Source: DASRQK01 sp964401685
GTDB taxonomy: Bacteria; Bacteroidota; Bacteroidia; Sphingobacteriales; Sphingobacteriaceae
Length of the DNA: 60,949 bases
Reading direction: 5' to 3'
Assembly (NCBI GenBank): GCA_964401685.1
Contig: CAYNZH010000011.1
Location: 1 to 60,949 of the forward strand
Shown here: positions 43,471 through 53,500 of the stretch, piece by piece
Position numbering within the stretch: the stretch's first letter is position 1
How the letters are laid out: each line of letters starts with the position of its first letter
Notes under the pieces: generated by a model
What the model was told of the DNA's origin: nothing
Database searches by the model: none
Seen by the model: only the letters and a program-made list of their open reading frames with translations
Translations under genes and position numbers: made by a program

Positions 43471-44089
43471 GCCGCAAATCTATAAAATTTATATGAACCA
43501 ATCTGCTCTTGTCTTAACAGATTTTGAGCCAAAAAACTCGACAAACTACCAACGAATTGATTTCGAGAATTTTAAGTTGAAAGATCTTTTTAAAGCATCA
43601 AAATCCCTGCCAGAACCAACGACATTTCTGCTGATTTGTCAGTCTGTCGACGAAGTTTTCAAGGCCATCATCGACGATTTCAAGATGATCAAAGCTGCAG
43701 GTGGAATTGTTAAGAACGGAAAGGGCGAGATTCTGATGATTTTTCGTCTCGGCAAGTGGGATTTACCCAAGGGAAAATTAGATCCAGGCGAAAGCATGCG
43801 GGAAACTGCGCTTCGGGAAGTGGAAGAAGAGTGCGGAATCAAGATAGACTATTTGGGTCAGAATAAGTTCACGACCTACCATTTGTATCCACTTAAAGGA
43901 AAAACGGTCATCAAAAAAACGAAGTGGTATGAAATGGGTGTCAACGGGTCTCCCAAGCTCACTCCACAGAAAGCAGAGGACATCACCAAGGCAAGGTGGC
44001 TGAACTGGGATAAAATGGAGAAAGTCAAAAGGAACACGTATCCGCTCATCTTGGATATCCTTTACGCACTGGAACAAGATCATTATTGA
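43469..44089 (+). CDS. NUDIX hydrolase
   Basis: A 206-residue protein with an N-terminal extension (MPQIYKIYMNQSALVLTDFE...) and a NUDIX domain from about residue 73: box GKLDPGESMRETALREVEEECGI fits GX5EX7REUXEEXGU. It hydrolyses a nucleoside diphosphate linked to another group; substrate unknown. ATG 43469 is preferred for the YKIYxNxxxLxLTD start seen in relatives from memory; ATG 43493 is possible. Divergent from pyrE with overlapping start codons. Confidence 0.92.
   Translation: MPQIYKIYMNQSALVLTDFEPKNSTNYQRIDFENFKLKDLFKASKSLPEPTTFLLICQSVDEVFKAIIDDFKMIKAAGGIVKNGKGEILMIFRLGKWDLPKGKLDPGESMRETALREVEEECGIKIDYLGQNKFTTYHLYPLKGKTVIKKTKWYEMGVNGSPKLTPQKAEDITKARWLNWDKMEKVKRNTYPLILDILYALEQDHY
43475..43482 (-). 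promoter_or_regulatory. Bacteroidota -7 box of pyrE, inside the NUDIX gene
   Basis: Minus strand TAGATTTG, exact TAnnTTTG, ending 5 bases before the first pyrE ATG. It would give a leaderless mRNA from 43470 or a leader of about 8 bases from ATG 43461. Confidence 0.5.
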
Positions 44090-44119
44090 GCGGCATTATT
44101 AAAATTGGATTGGATTCCC

Positions 44120-44127
44120 TACTTTTG
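44120..44127 (+). promoter_or_regulatory. Bacteroidota -7 box of the PurM-like gene
   Basis: TACTTTTG, exact TAnnTTTG, 9 bases before ATG 44136. It rules out the GTG at 44127 as a start. Confidence 0.5.
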
Positions 44128-44135
44128 TGGGACAC

Positions 44136-45311
44136 ATGGGTATGAAATACGATAAACGTGGCGTTTCCGCAGGCAAGGAGGACGTCCACAACGCTATAAA
44201 AAATATTGATAAGGGGCTTTATCCACAGGCTTTCTGTAAAATTATCCCGGACATTCTGGGCGGAGATGAGGCCTGGTGCAACATCATGCATGCAGACGGT
44301 GCAGGGACTAAATCTTCTCTGGCGTACATGTATTGGAAGGAAACCCAGGATATTTCTGTATGGAAGGGTATAGCGCAGGATGCCATCATCATGAATGTGG
44401 ACGATCTCCTGTGTGTGGGTGCCACGGATAATATCCTGTTATCATCAACTATTGGGCGGAATAAAAATTTGATCCCCGGTGAAGTGATCGCTGAAATCAT
44501 CAATGGAACCGAGGAAATATTGGAAGAACTCCGCAGCTTGGGCATCGGAATTTATGCTACCGGGGGTGAAACCGCTGACGTGGGCGATATAGTGCGCACC
44601 GTTATCGTAGATAGTACAGTTACTTGCCGCATGAAACGCGAACAGGTGATTTCCAATCACCGCATACAGGCCGGCGATGTCATTGTGGGCCTTTCCTCCT
44701 TCGGGCAGTCTACCTACGAAAAAGAGTACAATGGCGGCATGGGATCCAACGGTCTGACTTCCGCCCGTCATGATGTATTCCGCCATGAGCTGGCTAATAA
44801 GTATCCCGAGAGTTTTGATCCGGCTGTACCGCTGGATCTGGTCTTTTCCGGGTCGAAAAGCCTGACCGACCAAATCGAGGTCGCTCCTGGACAACAGGTT
44901 ACAGCAGGAAAGCTTGTGCTTTCACCAACCCGCACCTACGCGCCCATAGTGCGCGAAATTCTCGAGGAGTTCAGGTCCGAGATCCACGGCATGGTGCATT
45001 GTAGCGGAGGCGGCCAGACTAAAGTATTACACTTTGTTGAGCAGTTGCACATCGTTAAAGATCAGCTTTTTGACACCCCTCCCCTGTTTTCGTTGATACA
45101 AGCAGAGTCCGGGACACCTTGGCAAGAGATGTACAAAGTCTTCAACATGGGGCATCGCATGGAATTTTACGTTCCTGAGGCAATTGCAGCTCAAATCATA
45201 GCTATTTCCAAGAGCTTCAATGTTGATGCACAAATCATTGGCCGGGTAGAACAGGGCGAGACCAAGCAGGTGACAATTCAGTCTGCCCACGGAACTTTTG
45301 TTTACAATTAA
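44136..45311 (+). CDS. AIR synthase-like protein (phosphoribosylformylglycinamidine cyclo-ligase, PurM family)
   Basis: About 391 residues of the PurM superfamily, the ATP-dependent step that closes the imidazole ring in purine synthesis. Seen: YDKRGVSAGKEDVHNAI, CNIMHADGAGTKSSLA, MNVDDLLCVGATDNILLS, GIYATGGETADVGD, NGLTSARHDVF, RTYAPIVREIL, HCSGGGQTK. It is the divergent longer Bacteroidota form. Start is ATG 44136 or 44142; the GTG at 44127 overlaps the promoter box. Next gene is 11 bases away. Confidence 0.92.
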   Translation: MGMKYDKRGVSAGKEDVHNAIKNIDKGLYPQAFCKIIPDILGGDEAWCNIMHADGAGTKSSLAYMYWKETQDISVWKGIAQDAIIMNVDDLLCVGATDNILLSSTIGRNKNLIPGEVIAEIINGTEEILEELRSLGIGIYATGGETADVGDIVRTVIVDSTVTCRMKREQVISNHRIQAGDVIVGLSSFGQSTYEKEYNGGMGSNGLTSARHDVFRHELANKYPESFDPAVPLDLVFSGSKSLTDQIEVAPGQQVTAGKLVLSPTRTYAPIVREILEEFRSEIHGMVHCSGGGQTKVLHFVEQLHIVKDQLFDTPPLFSLIQAESGTPWQEMYKVFNMGHRMEFYVPEAIAAQIIAISKSFNVDAQIIGRVEQGETKQVTIQSAHGTFVYN

Positions 45312-45322
45312 CAAGAATTGAA

Positions 45323-45814
45323 ATGGACGAAAACCTTCCCCATGCGGACATTCCCGAACTAAAAGTACTTGGGTGGAAGGAAAAAGTGGATCTTCCCGAA
45401 TTTGAGCTATTTAAAATGCCTGCTAAAATCGATACCGGCGCAAAGACGTCGGTTTTGCACTGCAGTCACATCGCTTTAAAGAAGGTGGGGAACAAAAAAT
45501 ACGTAGAATTCTCCCCATTGGATCCAAAAGACGACCAAGGGCAGGAGCAAATCTTCAGATTGCCCTTTCACAGCGAGAGGAAGATCAAAAACTCCTTTGG
45601 ACAGGAGGAAAATCGCTATATAATAAAGACAAAAATCAAGCTGCATGGGCAGTTTTATCCCATTGAAGTCTCTCTGAGAGACCGATCAGGCATGGAATTT
45701 CCAATGCTTTTAGGAAGGAGTTTTATCAGGGGTAAATTCGTAATCGATGTATCGAAATCAAATCTAGCATCGAAAACGACGTCCAAAACAGCAAGTAAAA
45801 AACATACAAGGTGA
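45323..45814 (+). CDS. RimK-associated retropepsin-like protease (RimB/PF05618 type)
   Basis: A 163-residue cytoplasmic protein of the ATP-dependent zinc protease/RimB family, an aspartic-protease-like fold: KIDTGAKTSVLHCSHIAL (catalytic DTGA), FPMLLGRSFIRGKFVIDV near the end, and a basic Lys/Ser/Thr-rich tail. It overlaps rimK by 4 bases. In Pseudomonas the rimABK operon couples such a protein to RimK; a role in trimming S6 glutamate tails is inferred by analogy. Confidence 0.88.
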   Translation: MDENLPHADIPELKVLGWKEKVDLPEFELFKMPAKIDTGAKTSVLHCSHIALKKVGNKKYVEFSPLDPKDDQGQEQIFRLPFHSERKIKNSFGQEENRYIIKTKIKLHGQFYPIEVSLRDRSGMEFPMLLGRSFIRGKFVIDVSKSNLASKTTSKTASKKHTR

Positions 45815-46737
45815 AGATCGCAGTATTATCAACAGGAAGAAACCTGTATTCGACCAAAAGATTGGTGGAAGCAGCAGAAAGCAGAGGCCACCAGTGCGTG
45901 ATTCTGGACCATAGGCAATGTTATGTAAGTATAAAGCAGGGAGATCCCAGCATTCATTATCAGGGGCATGATGTGTCGGATATAGACGCGATCATCCCCA
46001 GGATAGGTGCATCGCTGACCTTTTATGGATCGGCGATCGTACGGCAATTTGAGGTAATGGGCGTGATTTCCGCCAACCCGAGCCAGGGAATCACACGCTC
46101 CAGAGATAAACTGCGCTGCATGCAGATCCTGTCGGGCGCGGGAATCGGTCTGCCGATCACCGGCTTTGCCCGAAATACACGGGACGTGGATGATCTGATC
46201 AAAATGGTCGGTGGTGCCCCCTTGGTGATCAAGCTTTTGGAAGGAACCCAGGGCATAGGTGTAGTGCTGGCGGAAACAAAAAAAGCCGCTTCATCGGTGA
46301 TCGAAGCATTTTACGGACTGGGAAACAATATTTTAATCCAAGAATACATCAAAGAATCAAAAGGCACCGACATCAGAGCCTTCGTGGTCGATGGAAAGGT
46401 GGTTGGGGCGATGAAACGCACGGCCAAAGAGGGCGAATTCCGTTCCAATCTACACAGAGGCGGCTCAGCGCAATTGATCAAGCTCTCAAAAAAAGAGCGG
46501 GAAACCGCAGTCAAGGCGGCACGGGAACTTGGTCTGACGGTCTGTGGAGTGGATATGCTCCCTTCGGATCGCGGCCCCCTGGTCCTGGAAGTCAACTCTT
46601 CTCCCGGCCTCGAAGGGATTGAAAAGGCGACATCAAAGGACATTGCCAGCGAAGTGATCAAGTATCTGGAAAAACAATACGACCTGAAAAAACTCAGTTC
46701 AAAAGAAAGAAAATCAAGAAGCGGGCAGAAATTATAA
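45811..46737 (+). CDS. rimK: S6 modification ATP-grasp ligase
   Basis: A 308-residue ATP-grasp glutamate ligase that adds glutamates to the C-terminus of ribosomal protein S6. Seen: VLSTGRNLYSTKRL, SASGITRSRDKLRC-like SQGITRSRDKLRCMQ, PLVIKLLEGTQGIGVV (ATP), IRAFVVDGKVVGAMKR, GGSAQLIKLS, LEVNSSPGLEGIE. Starts at GTG 45811 overlapping the upstream stop (GTGA). Could also be a related lysine-biosynthesis ligase, but the SusC-free housekeeping setting and partner gene favour RimK. Confidence 0.9.
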   Translation: MKIAVLSTGRNLYSTKRLVEAAESRGHQCVILDHRQCYVSIKQGDPSIHYQGHDVSDIDAIIPRIGASLTFYGSAIVRQFEVMGVISANPSQGITRSRDKLRCMQILSGAGIGLPITGFARNTRDVDDLIKMVGGAPLVIKLLEGTQGIGVVLAETKKAASSVIEAFYGLGNNILIQEYIKESKGTDIRAFVVDGKVVGAMKRTAKEGEFRSNLHRGGSAQLIKLSKKERETAVKAARELGLTVCGVDMLPSDRGPLVLEVNSSPGLEGIEKATSKDIASEVIKYLEKQYDLKKLSSKERKSRSGQKL

Positions 46738-46774
46738 AGTTTTTTATATATTTAGCCCTCAATTACAACGAAAA

Positions 46775-47626
46775 ATGACCACACTAGCCGCCATTCACTG
46801 GGATATAAGCCCCGTGCTTTTCACTATAGGAAGTTTCGAACTACGGTACTATACCCTGTGTTTCCTGCTTGCATTTGTAGTCAGCTACATCCTCATGCTC
46901 AGGATTTTCAAGAGAGAAAAAAAATCCCAGGAGCTTCTGGATCAGCTAAGCATCTATATTTTTTTAGGAACCCTGCTCGGGGCCAGGCTCGGACATTGCC
47001 TCTTTTACGAATTTGACTATTATAAGGATCATCCCTTGGAGATGATATTGCCGTTCAGGCAGATCGACGGGCAATGGACGCTGACCGGATTTCACGGCTT
47101 GGCCAGTCATGGGGGTGCGATCGGGATTTTGACTGCTATGTACCTTTTCTGCCGAAAAACGAAGACGGATTTTATCTGGCTGGCCGATCGATTGGTGATT
47201 GTCGTTGCCATTGCAGGCGCTTTCGTCAGGCTGGGCAACTTCTTCAACTCCGAAATTATAGGCTTGCCTTCTGACCTGCCCTGGGCAGTGATCTTTGCAC
47301 ATGTGGACCCCCTACCCCGACATCCTGCCCAGTTGTACGAAGCCTTCGCTTACGTATTGATTTTTATAACTTTATGGACAATCTATCATCGCGCTAAAAA
47401 CCTCAAGCCCGGGTTTATGTTCGGGATTTTCCTCATCACTCTTTTCGGTGCGCGCTTTCTACTGGAATTTCTAAAGGAAAATCAAGAGGCTTTTGAGGAG
47501 GCGATGACCTACAATATGGGCCAGCTACTGAGTCTTCCTTTCGTCGCTGTGGGAATAGGTTTTATCATCTGGTCTCTCAAAAGAGAACCCTATAAACTCA
47601 ACAAAGCCACCACACCGAGGCGATAA
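46775..47626 (+). CDS. lgt: Prolipoprotein diacylglyceryl transferase
   Basis: A 283-residue inner-membrane enzyme that attaches diacylglycerol to the lipobox cysteine of prolipoproteins. Seen: several membrane segments, HGLASHGGAIGILTAMYL, GAFVRLGNFFNSEIIG (catalytic-region Arg and Asn), and RHPAQLYEAFAYVLIF. It serves the many lipoproteins encoded here. The 3' end overlaps aroQ by 37 bases on the opposite strand. Confidence 0.96.
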   Translation: MTTLAAIHWDISPVLFTIGSFELRYYTLCFLLAFVVSYILMLRIFKREKKSQELLDQLSIYIFLGTLLGARLGHCLFYEFDYYKDHPLEMILPFRQIDGQWTLTGFHGLASHGGAIGILTAMYLFCRKTKTDFIWLADRLVIVVAIAGAFVRLGNFFNSEIIGLPSDLPWAVIFAHVDPLPRHPAQLYEAFAYVLIFITLWTIYHRAKNLKPGFMFGIFLITLFGARFLLEFLKENQEAFEEAMTYNMGQLLSLPFVAVGIGFIIWSLKREPYKLNKATTPRR

Positions 47627-48012
47627 CTTTCGAGTCCAAAACCGCTGATCACTCCCTTACAGTGTTTTGCGAGCAGAGACTGATGACGTATGCTTTCCCG
47701 TGCATGCACATTGGATACATGGACTTCTACGACGGGTACACTGATCGCTGCGATCGCGTCGGATAGCGCGAGGGAAGTGTGGGTAAAGGCACCGGCATTG
47801 AGCACCACGCCACAATCGGAAAACCCGACTTCATGCAATTTATCGATCAATTCCCCTTCATGATTGCTTTGGAAATAACTCAATTCGACCCGAGAAAACG
47901 CTTCTTTCAACAAGGGGAAATACTCGTCGAAGGATTTGCTCCCATAGATATCGGCTTCTCTTTTCCCCAGTAAATTGAGGTTTGGGCCATTGATGATGAT
48001 TATTTTTTGCAT
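47590..48012 (-). CDS. aroQ: 3-dehydroquinate dehydratase, type II
   Basis: A 140-residue dodecameric enzyme of the shikimate pathway. Seen: IINGPNLNLLGKREADIYG, FQSNHEGELIDKLHE, LNAGAFTHTSLALSDAI and EVHVSNVHARESIRHQS (catalytic His). Convergent with lgt with a 37-base overlap. Confidence 0.97.
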   Translation of the reverse strand: MQKIIIINGPNLNLLGKREADIYGSKSFDEYFPLLKEAFSRVELSYFQSNHEGELIDKLHEVGFSDCGVVLNAGAFTHTSLALSDAIAAISVPVVEVHVSNVHARESIRHQSLLAKHCKGVISGFGLESYRLGVVALLSL

Positions 48013-48074
48013 AGTGATGCAATTTAAAAAATAATTATTCTATATTTAGAATTTAAACGTATATCTTTTAAAAA

Positions 48075-48896
48075 ATGGGTCCAATAGGTATTTTCGATTC
48101 AGGTTATGGGGGGCTTACTGTTTTCAGGGAAATCGAAGCTAAACTTCCCCAGTACGAATACATCTACCTGGGAGACAATGCCCGGGTGCCTTATGGAACC
48201 CGCTCATTTGAAACCGTCTACCAGTACACCAGACAGTGCGTGGAAACGCTTTTCGATCAAGGTTGTCCGTTGGTAATTGTCGCGTGCAACACCGCTTCCG
48301 CTAAAGCTCTGCGGACCATTCAACAAGAAGATCTGCCCAAGTATAAGGACGAAAAAAAGGTTCTCGGCGTGATCCGCCCTACTGCAGAGGCGATACAGCA
48401 GTATACCCGATCCGGAAAGGTAGGCATACTGGCTACCGCGGGAACGGTATCCTCGGACACCTACCCCACCGAGATCAAACGTTTTTTCCCACATATAGAC
48501 GTGTTTCAGCAGGCCTGTCCGTTGTGGGTGCCGCTGATTGAAAACGGCGATCTTGACTCCCCGGCAGCGCAGTACTATACGCATAAATACGTCAACCAGT
48601 TGCTTGCACAATGCCCGCAAATGGACACGATAGTAATGGGTTGCACGCACTATCCCCTACTTTCGCCTTTGATCGCGAGTTTCCTCCCGCCTTCGGTGCA
48701 CCTGCTTGGGCAGGGTAAACTAGTCGCAAGCAGTCTCGCTGACTACCTTCAAAGACATCCCGAAGTCGCGTCACGGTGCCGGAAAGGTGAATCCCGCACA
48801 TTTCTCACCACAGACAGTGCCAAGGATTTCGAAACCAAAGGGATGGTCTTCTTCGGGCGGCCGATAGAGGCAACGCATTTTAGCCTCGCGGTGTAA
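48075..48896 (+). CDS. murI: Glutamate racemase
   Basis: A 273-residue cofactor-free racemase making D-glutamate for peptidoglycan. Seen: IGIFDSGYGGLTVFREIE, YLGDNARVPYGTRS, the first catalytic Cys in VACNTASA and the second in MGCTHYPLL. The 3' end overlaps sulP by 17 bases on the opposite strand. A TATATTTA near 48040 is a weak promoter candidate. Confidence 0.97.
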   Translation: MGPIGIFDSGYGGLTVFREIEAKLPQYEYIYLGDNARVPYGTRSFETVYQYTRQCVETLFDQGCPLVIVACNTASAKALRTIQQEDLPKYKDEKKVLGVIRPTAEAIQQYTRSGKVGILATAGTVSSDTYPTEIKRFFPHIDVFQQACPLWVPLIENGDLDSPAAQYYTHKYVNQLLAQCPQMDTIVMGCTHYPLLSPLIASFLPPSVHLLGQGKLVASSLADYLQRHPEVASRCRKGESRTFLTTDSAKDFETKGMVFFGRPIEATHFSLAV

Positions 48897-50436
48897 ACGG
48901 ACTCCTGTTGGTCATTACCTTGTAGGTCGGATCCTCGATGATATTCACTTCGATGACACTCTCCGCATTTTTCAGGAGTGTTCTACAGTCCGGACTCAGG
49001 TGTCTGAGGCGAATGTGCTTTCCCTGCTTCTTGTACCGCTCCGTGAGCTTGTTCAGGGCCTCTATTGCGGACATGTCGACAACCTTACTCTCCTTAAAAC
49101 TGATCACAACCTCTTGTGGATCCTCTTCTATATCAAATTTTTCAGCAAAAATTGCGGTCGAACCGAAAAACAGTGGCCCGTAAATTTCGTAATGCTTGAC
49201 ACCCTGCTCATCGATATACTTGCGTGCCCTAATACGTTTGGCACTTTCCCAGGCAAAAACAAGTGCCGAAATCACGACTCCGACCAGAACCGCAAGTGCC
49301 AGATTGTGTAGAAGCACGGTGATCAGCGCGACCAATATTCCCACGAAAATATCATGTCTAGGCATCTTGTTGATCAGCCGGATACTCACCCACTCAAATG
49401 TTCCGATGGCCACCATCATCATAACACCGACCAATGCAGCCATAGGAATTTGTTCGATGACAGGCCCTCCCACTAGGATGATAAACAATATCGCCAAGGC
49501 GCCTATGATAGCTGAAAACCTCGTCCGTGCTCCGGCACCAATATTGACCAAGGTCTGCGCAACCATCGCACAGCCACCCATTCCACCGAAGAAACCGTTG
49601 GTAATATTCGCAATACCCTGCGCGGCGGCCTCTCTATTGGCATGTCCTTTGGTTCCAGTGATTTCATCAACCATATTTAGTGTTAATAATGACTCAATCA
49701 GCCCGACCCCGGCCATCACCAGCGCATAGGGAAAAATGATCTCCAATGTTTCCCACGTAAATGGAATTTGCGGTAGGTGAAAAGTGGGCAGAGAGCCGCT
49801 CACCGAGGCAATGTCTATCACTTTTTTGGTATCAATTCCAAAGAAAAATACCAGTCCGAAAACCACCATAATCGCAACAAGGGAAGCTGGAACGGCCTTG
49901 GTAATTCGGGGCAGGATCAACACAATCGCAATTGTCAGAACCGTCAGACCGACCATGGTATATAGTGCCGGACCCTGCATCCAGGCCTCCGTCCCGTTTT
50001 GAAGGACTTTAAATTGCGAGATCTGCGACATAAAAATAATGATGGCCAGTCCGTTGAGAAAACCGAACATGACCGGCTGCGGAATGAGGCGGACGAACTT
50101 GCCCAACTTGAACGCGCCGGCCAAAAATTGCAGTATCCCAGCCAGGATTACCGCTGCGAAAAGGTATTGCACGCCGTAGGTAGAAGCGAGCGCGATCAGC
50201 ACGATGACCGTTGCGCCGGCACCGCCAGACACCATACCCGGCCGACCTCCCAGAATTGCCGTCACAATTCCCATCAAGAAGGCTGCGTACAATCCGGTCA
50301 ACGGAGACAGTCCGGCCAGAATCGCAAAGGAAAGAGACTCGGGAATCATGGTCATCGCAACCGTCAGTCCGGCGAGGATTTCGTTTCTATAATTTACCTT
50401 CTGTTTGAAATCAAACAGGTTGATGACTTTCTGCAT
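48880..50436 (-). CDS. SulP-family anion transporter with STAS domain
   Basis: A 518-residue membrane protein: the SulP core (ILAGLTVAMTMIPESLSFAILAGLSPLTGLY, about 12 hydrophobic segments, FFGGMGGCAMVAQTLVN) and a C-terminal STAS domain (about 420-505, with VVDMSAIEALNKL). SulP proteins carry sulfate, bicarbonate or other anions; the ion is not decided here. A TAnnTTTG box lies 7 bases before the ATG. It overlaps murI by 17 bases. Confidence 0.93.
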   Translation of the reverse strand: MQKVINLFDFKQKVNYRNEILAGLTVAMTMIPESLSFAILAGLSPLTGLYAAFLMGIVTAILGGRPGMVSGGAGATVIVLIALASTYGVQYLFAAVILAGILQFLAGAFKLGKFVRLIPQPVMFGFLNGLAIIIFMSQISQFKVLQNGTEAWMQGPALYTMVGLTVLTIAIVLILPRITKAVPASLVAIMVVFGLVFFFGIDTKKVIDIASVSGSLPTFHLPQIPFTWETLEIIFPYALVMAGVGLIESLLTLNMVDEITGTKGHANREAAAQGIANITNGFFGGMGGCAMVAQTLVNIGAGARTRFSAIIGALAILFIILVGGPVIEQIPMAALVGVMMMVAIGTFEWVSIRLINKMPRHDIFVGILVALITVLLHNLALAVLVGVVISALVFAWESAKRIRARKYIDEQGVKHYEIYGPLFFGSTAIFAEKFDIEEDPQEVVISFKESKVVDMSAIEALNKLTERYKKQGKHIRLRHLSPDCRTLLKNAESVIEVNIIEDPTYKVMTNRSPFTPRG

Positions 50437-50443
50437 AAGGATT

Positions 50444-50451
50444 CAAAGATA
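50444..50451 (-). promoter_or_regulatory. Bacteroidota -7 box of sulP
   Basis: Minus strand TATCTTTG, exact TAnnTTTG, ending 8 bases from the start codon, so the mRNA leader would be between none and a few bases. Confidence 0.5.
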
Positions 50452-50467
50452 ACACATTTCCCAAAAT

Positions 50468-50501
50468 AAAAAGCCGCTCCCAAAGAGAGAGCGGCTTCTT
50501 T
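50468..50501 (-). terminator. Intrinsic terminator after the Oar-like receptor gene
   Basis: Arms AAGCCGCTC and GAGCGGCTT (50471-50479, 50489-50497) with T-runs on both sides, so it can stop transcription from either direction. It lies about 40 bases after the receptor stop codon. Confidence 0.85.
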
Positions 50502-50539
50502 TTGATACAGGAATCAAAGTTTCCTCCGAACTTCCTGGC

Positions 50540-53500
50540 TTAAAAACTGTAGCGCAAGCCCATCAACATACCCCAGGTCGTTCCGAAACCGGACTGGTTG
50601 CTTGTGATTTCCTTGCTGGTCGGGAATTCCCCTCCAATTTTGTTGACTGTGAACGTTGGAACACCTTCAGCGGACACACTCGTCACATTTAGAATGTTCT
50701 GAGCACCTGTCAGGCGGTGCGCAATACCCCAGTCTGAATTTAGCAGGTTCCCGACGTTCAGGATATCCAGACTAAGCTGCAGCGAATGTCTGCGGCCACC
50801 TGCATTGACAAACAGATCCTGCAGCAAACGTGCGTCAAAGCGATTTAGCCAAGGCATTACGCCTGCGTTTCGCTCTGCATACTGTCCTCTTCGGCTGCTC
50901 AGATAGCTATCGCTATTGATAAAGGCGTCCAGCGCAGCGCGTTGTTCGGCAACAGAGGCATAAGGATTACCACCGAGTTCTGTTGCGAAAGTTAGATTGT
51001 TAACATCATTGGGGACGTACATCAAGTCACCGGATATTCCGTCACGATTGATGTCCCCAGTGTATGCATACGTATACCTACCCTGATTAGAACCATCATA
51101 GAACAAGGAAAGGGTGGTAGCCAAATGGTTTGCATACTCAAAACGGTAAGAAACATTACCCATTACCCGGTGCGGAACTGCATATTGAGAGTTGTACAGA
51201 ATCTGGTCGTTCGCATTATTAATAGAAGCAAATCCCCACGCAGAACTCGCGTTTGATCCTGGATTGTCCGATTGCGATTTCGCATCACTATAGGTATAGT
51301 ACAAACCTCCGTGCAAGCCTCTGCGCTGATTGACGGACAAACCAAAGGTAGCATTGAAGGAATAGCCGTTTACATCCGAATTGGTCAACACGACACCGCT
51401 GTTGGTACCAACATTGGGATTGTGACGAGCGCTGTTGGATCCTCCTGGCCAAAATTCCCTATCATCGTTTTCGCCCGGACCGTAGTTCAGACGGTGTTCG
51501 GTCGGTTTACGGTTTGGTGCAAATTGCATCACGGACACCAAATCCTGTGTAAACATGATATCCGTGGTGAACGTAAGCGGCGTATTTGGAATAGAATAAT
51601 CTGCTCCCACACTGCTTCTCCACACGTACGGCATTTTAAAGTTGTCATCTACCAGCGCAAAACCACTTGGAAAGCCGTCAGTCGGTTCTTTGATGAATAC
51701 GTCCTCAGCACCTGCGGGAGGATTGTTCAACCAGTGATACGGATCTGGATTGAATCGAATACCGCCAATCCAGTTTTCGACCTGCTCATAGGAACCAGGC
51801 TCCACAGTATTCTGGAGAACACCTGAGTTGGATGGCATATTGCTCAACCAAACAAAAGGCACACGTCCTGAAAATAGACCTGTTCCCCCTCTTACTAGGA
51901 GGGAATTGTCGCCAAATACATCGTAGCGAACACCAACACGAGGTGAAAGCATGACGCGGGACTTCGGCCACGAACCCGTTGAATAAGTCCGGAGGTTTCC
52001 GTCGGTATCATACAGTTCCAACTGGTCAATGGATGCATTGGCAGTCAAATCATTGAGGTACAAGGGGAGTTCAGCTCTCAAACCAATTGTGATATCCAAC
52101 TGATTGTTCGGCGAAAATTTGTCCTGGACATACAGACTCGCCAATCCGAAGTCCGTACGTGCATAGGAGTCCATGCCGGCGTACGGGTAGGTGAGTCCGA
52201 ACATGGTTGGAGCAACCTCTTGTGGCGTACCGGTTTTCAAGAAATCTTCAACCGACTTGTAGCGGTAGTAAGACGTTCCTAAACGCACATAATTGTTACC
52301 AAATTTCTGGACATCGAAGGACGCACCTGCTGTAATTGTGTGCTTTCCTGTCAAATAGGTCAGGTTGTTGATAAAACCGAAGTTATTATTCAGCATATCG
52401 TTGTTTTTGGTAAACAACTCATAACCTGCAGTAATATAATTATTATTGCCCGTTCCGTCTGTTTGCCCTTCATCCCAGATGTCTATAAACGGAAACTCTG
52501 CGCTGGGGGAAGTACGAACATCCTGAATACGGCTATAAGTGGCTAAAAACTGATTGGACAATGCCGAACCAAAGGAACTGTTCAATTCTACAGCCACGGA
52601 TTTGACAGAGTTCTGCTGTCCGTAGTTTGAATTTTCGAAGGCCATTGAGTGCTGGCTTGTCCTGAAATAATCACTTCGTGGACGAGGTCCGGAATTGCCA
52701 TTGACGACATTCAATGCATCGTTTACGGATTCATTGTAGCGGACGGCCATCCGATGATTTTCGTTGATATTCCAGTCCAGGCGGGCGAGGAACTTGTAGT
52801 TTCCAGCCACAGCCTCGTCTGCATAACCCTGGTATCTGCCCGGATCATAGTTCCAAACATCCCGCAAATGCGACTGCACAGCAATTAAATCCGATTCGCG
52901 CACACGAGTAATGTTGTTGTCAGGATCTGCGACACCATTGGTAGAGGCTCTCCAAAGATTGGATCCTCCAGCTGCTGCACCGGTTTTGTCATCCTGCTCG
53001 TAGTTTACAAAGAAGAACAATTTATTTTCAATGATCGGACCGCCTAGGCGAACGCCCAAAACACGGTTGGTCAATTTGTCACTGTTATCCAGTTCGACAT
53101 CACCGATCTTTGTTCCTGAAAAATTTTGGTTGCGGTAAAACCCGTACACAGACCCAGTAAACGTGTTCGTACCACTTCTGGTTACTGCATTGATTCCTGC
53201 ACCGGTAAATCCTGCCTGGCGCACATCAAAGGGAGCAATATTGACCTGAATTTCTTCCAAAGCGTCTACTGAAATAGGCTGAGCACCCGGAATCGATGAA
53301 TTACTCAAGCCAAATCCGTTGTTGAAATTGGAGCCGTCCACCTGAAAGTTATTGTAGCGCCCATCACGACCTGCAAAGGACATACCGTTGCTCTGAGGAG
53401 TCAGCTTGGTTAGATCACTGATACTTCTGGTGACCGTCGGCATATTCGTGATCTGCTCCGTTCCTATATTAGTCGCAGCGCCCGTCCTGTCTGTATTGGC

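Noticed and set aside
49196..49729. 177-codon plus-strand open frame opposite sulP
   Set aside because: A Thr/Ile/Pro-rich shadow of the hydrophobic SulP codons; no recognisable domain.
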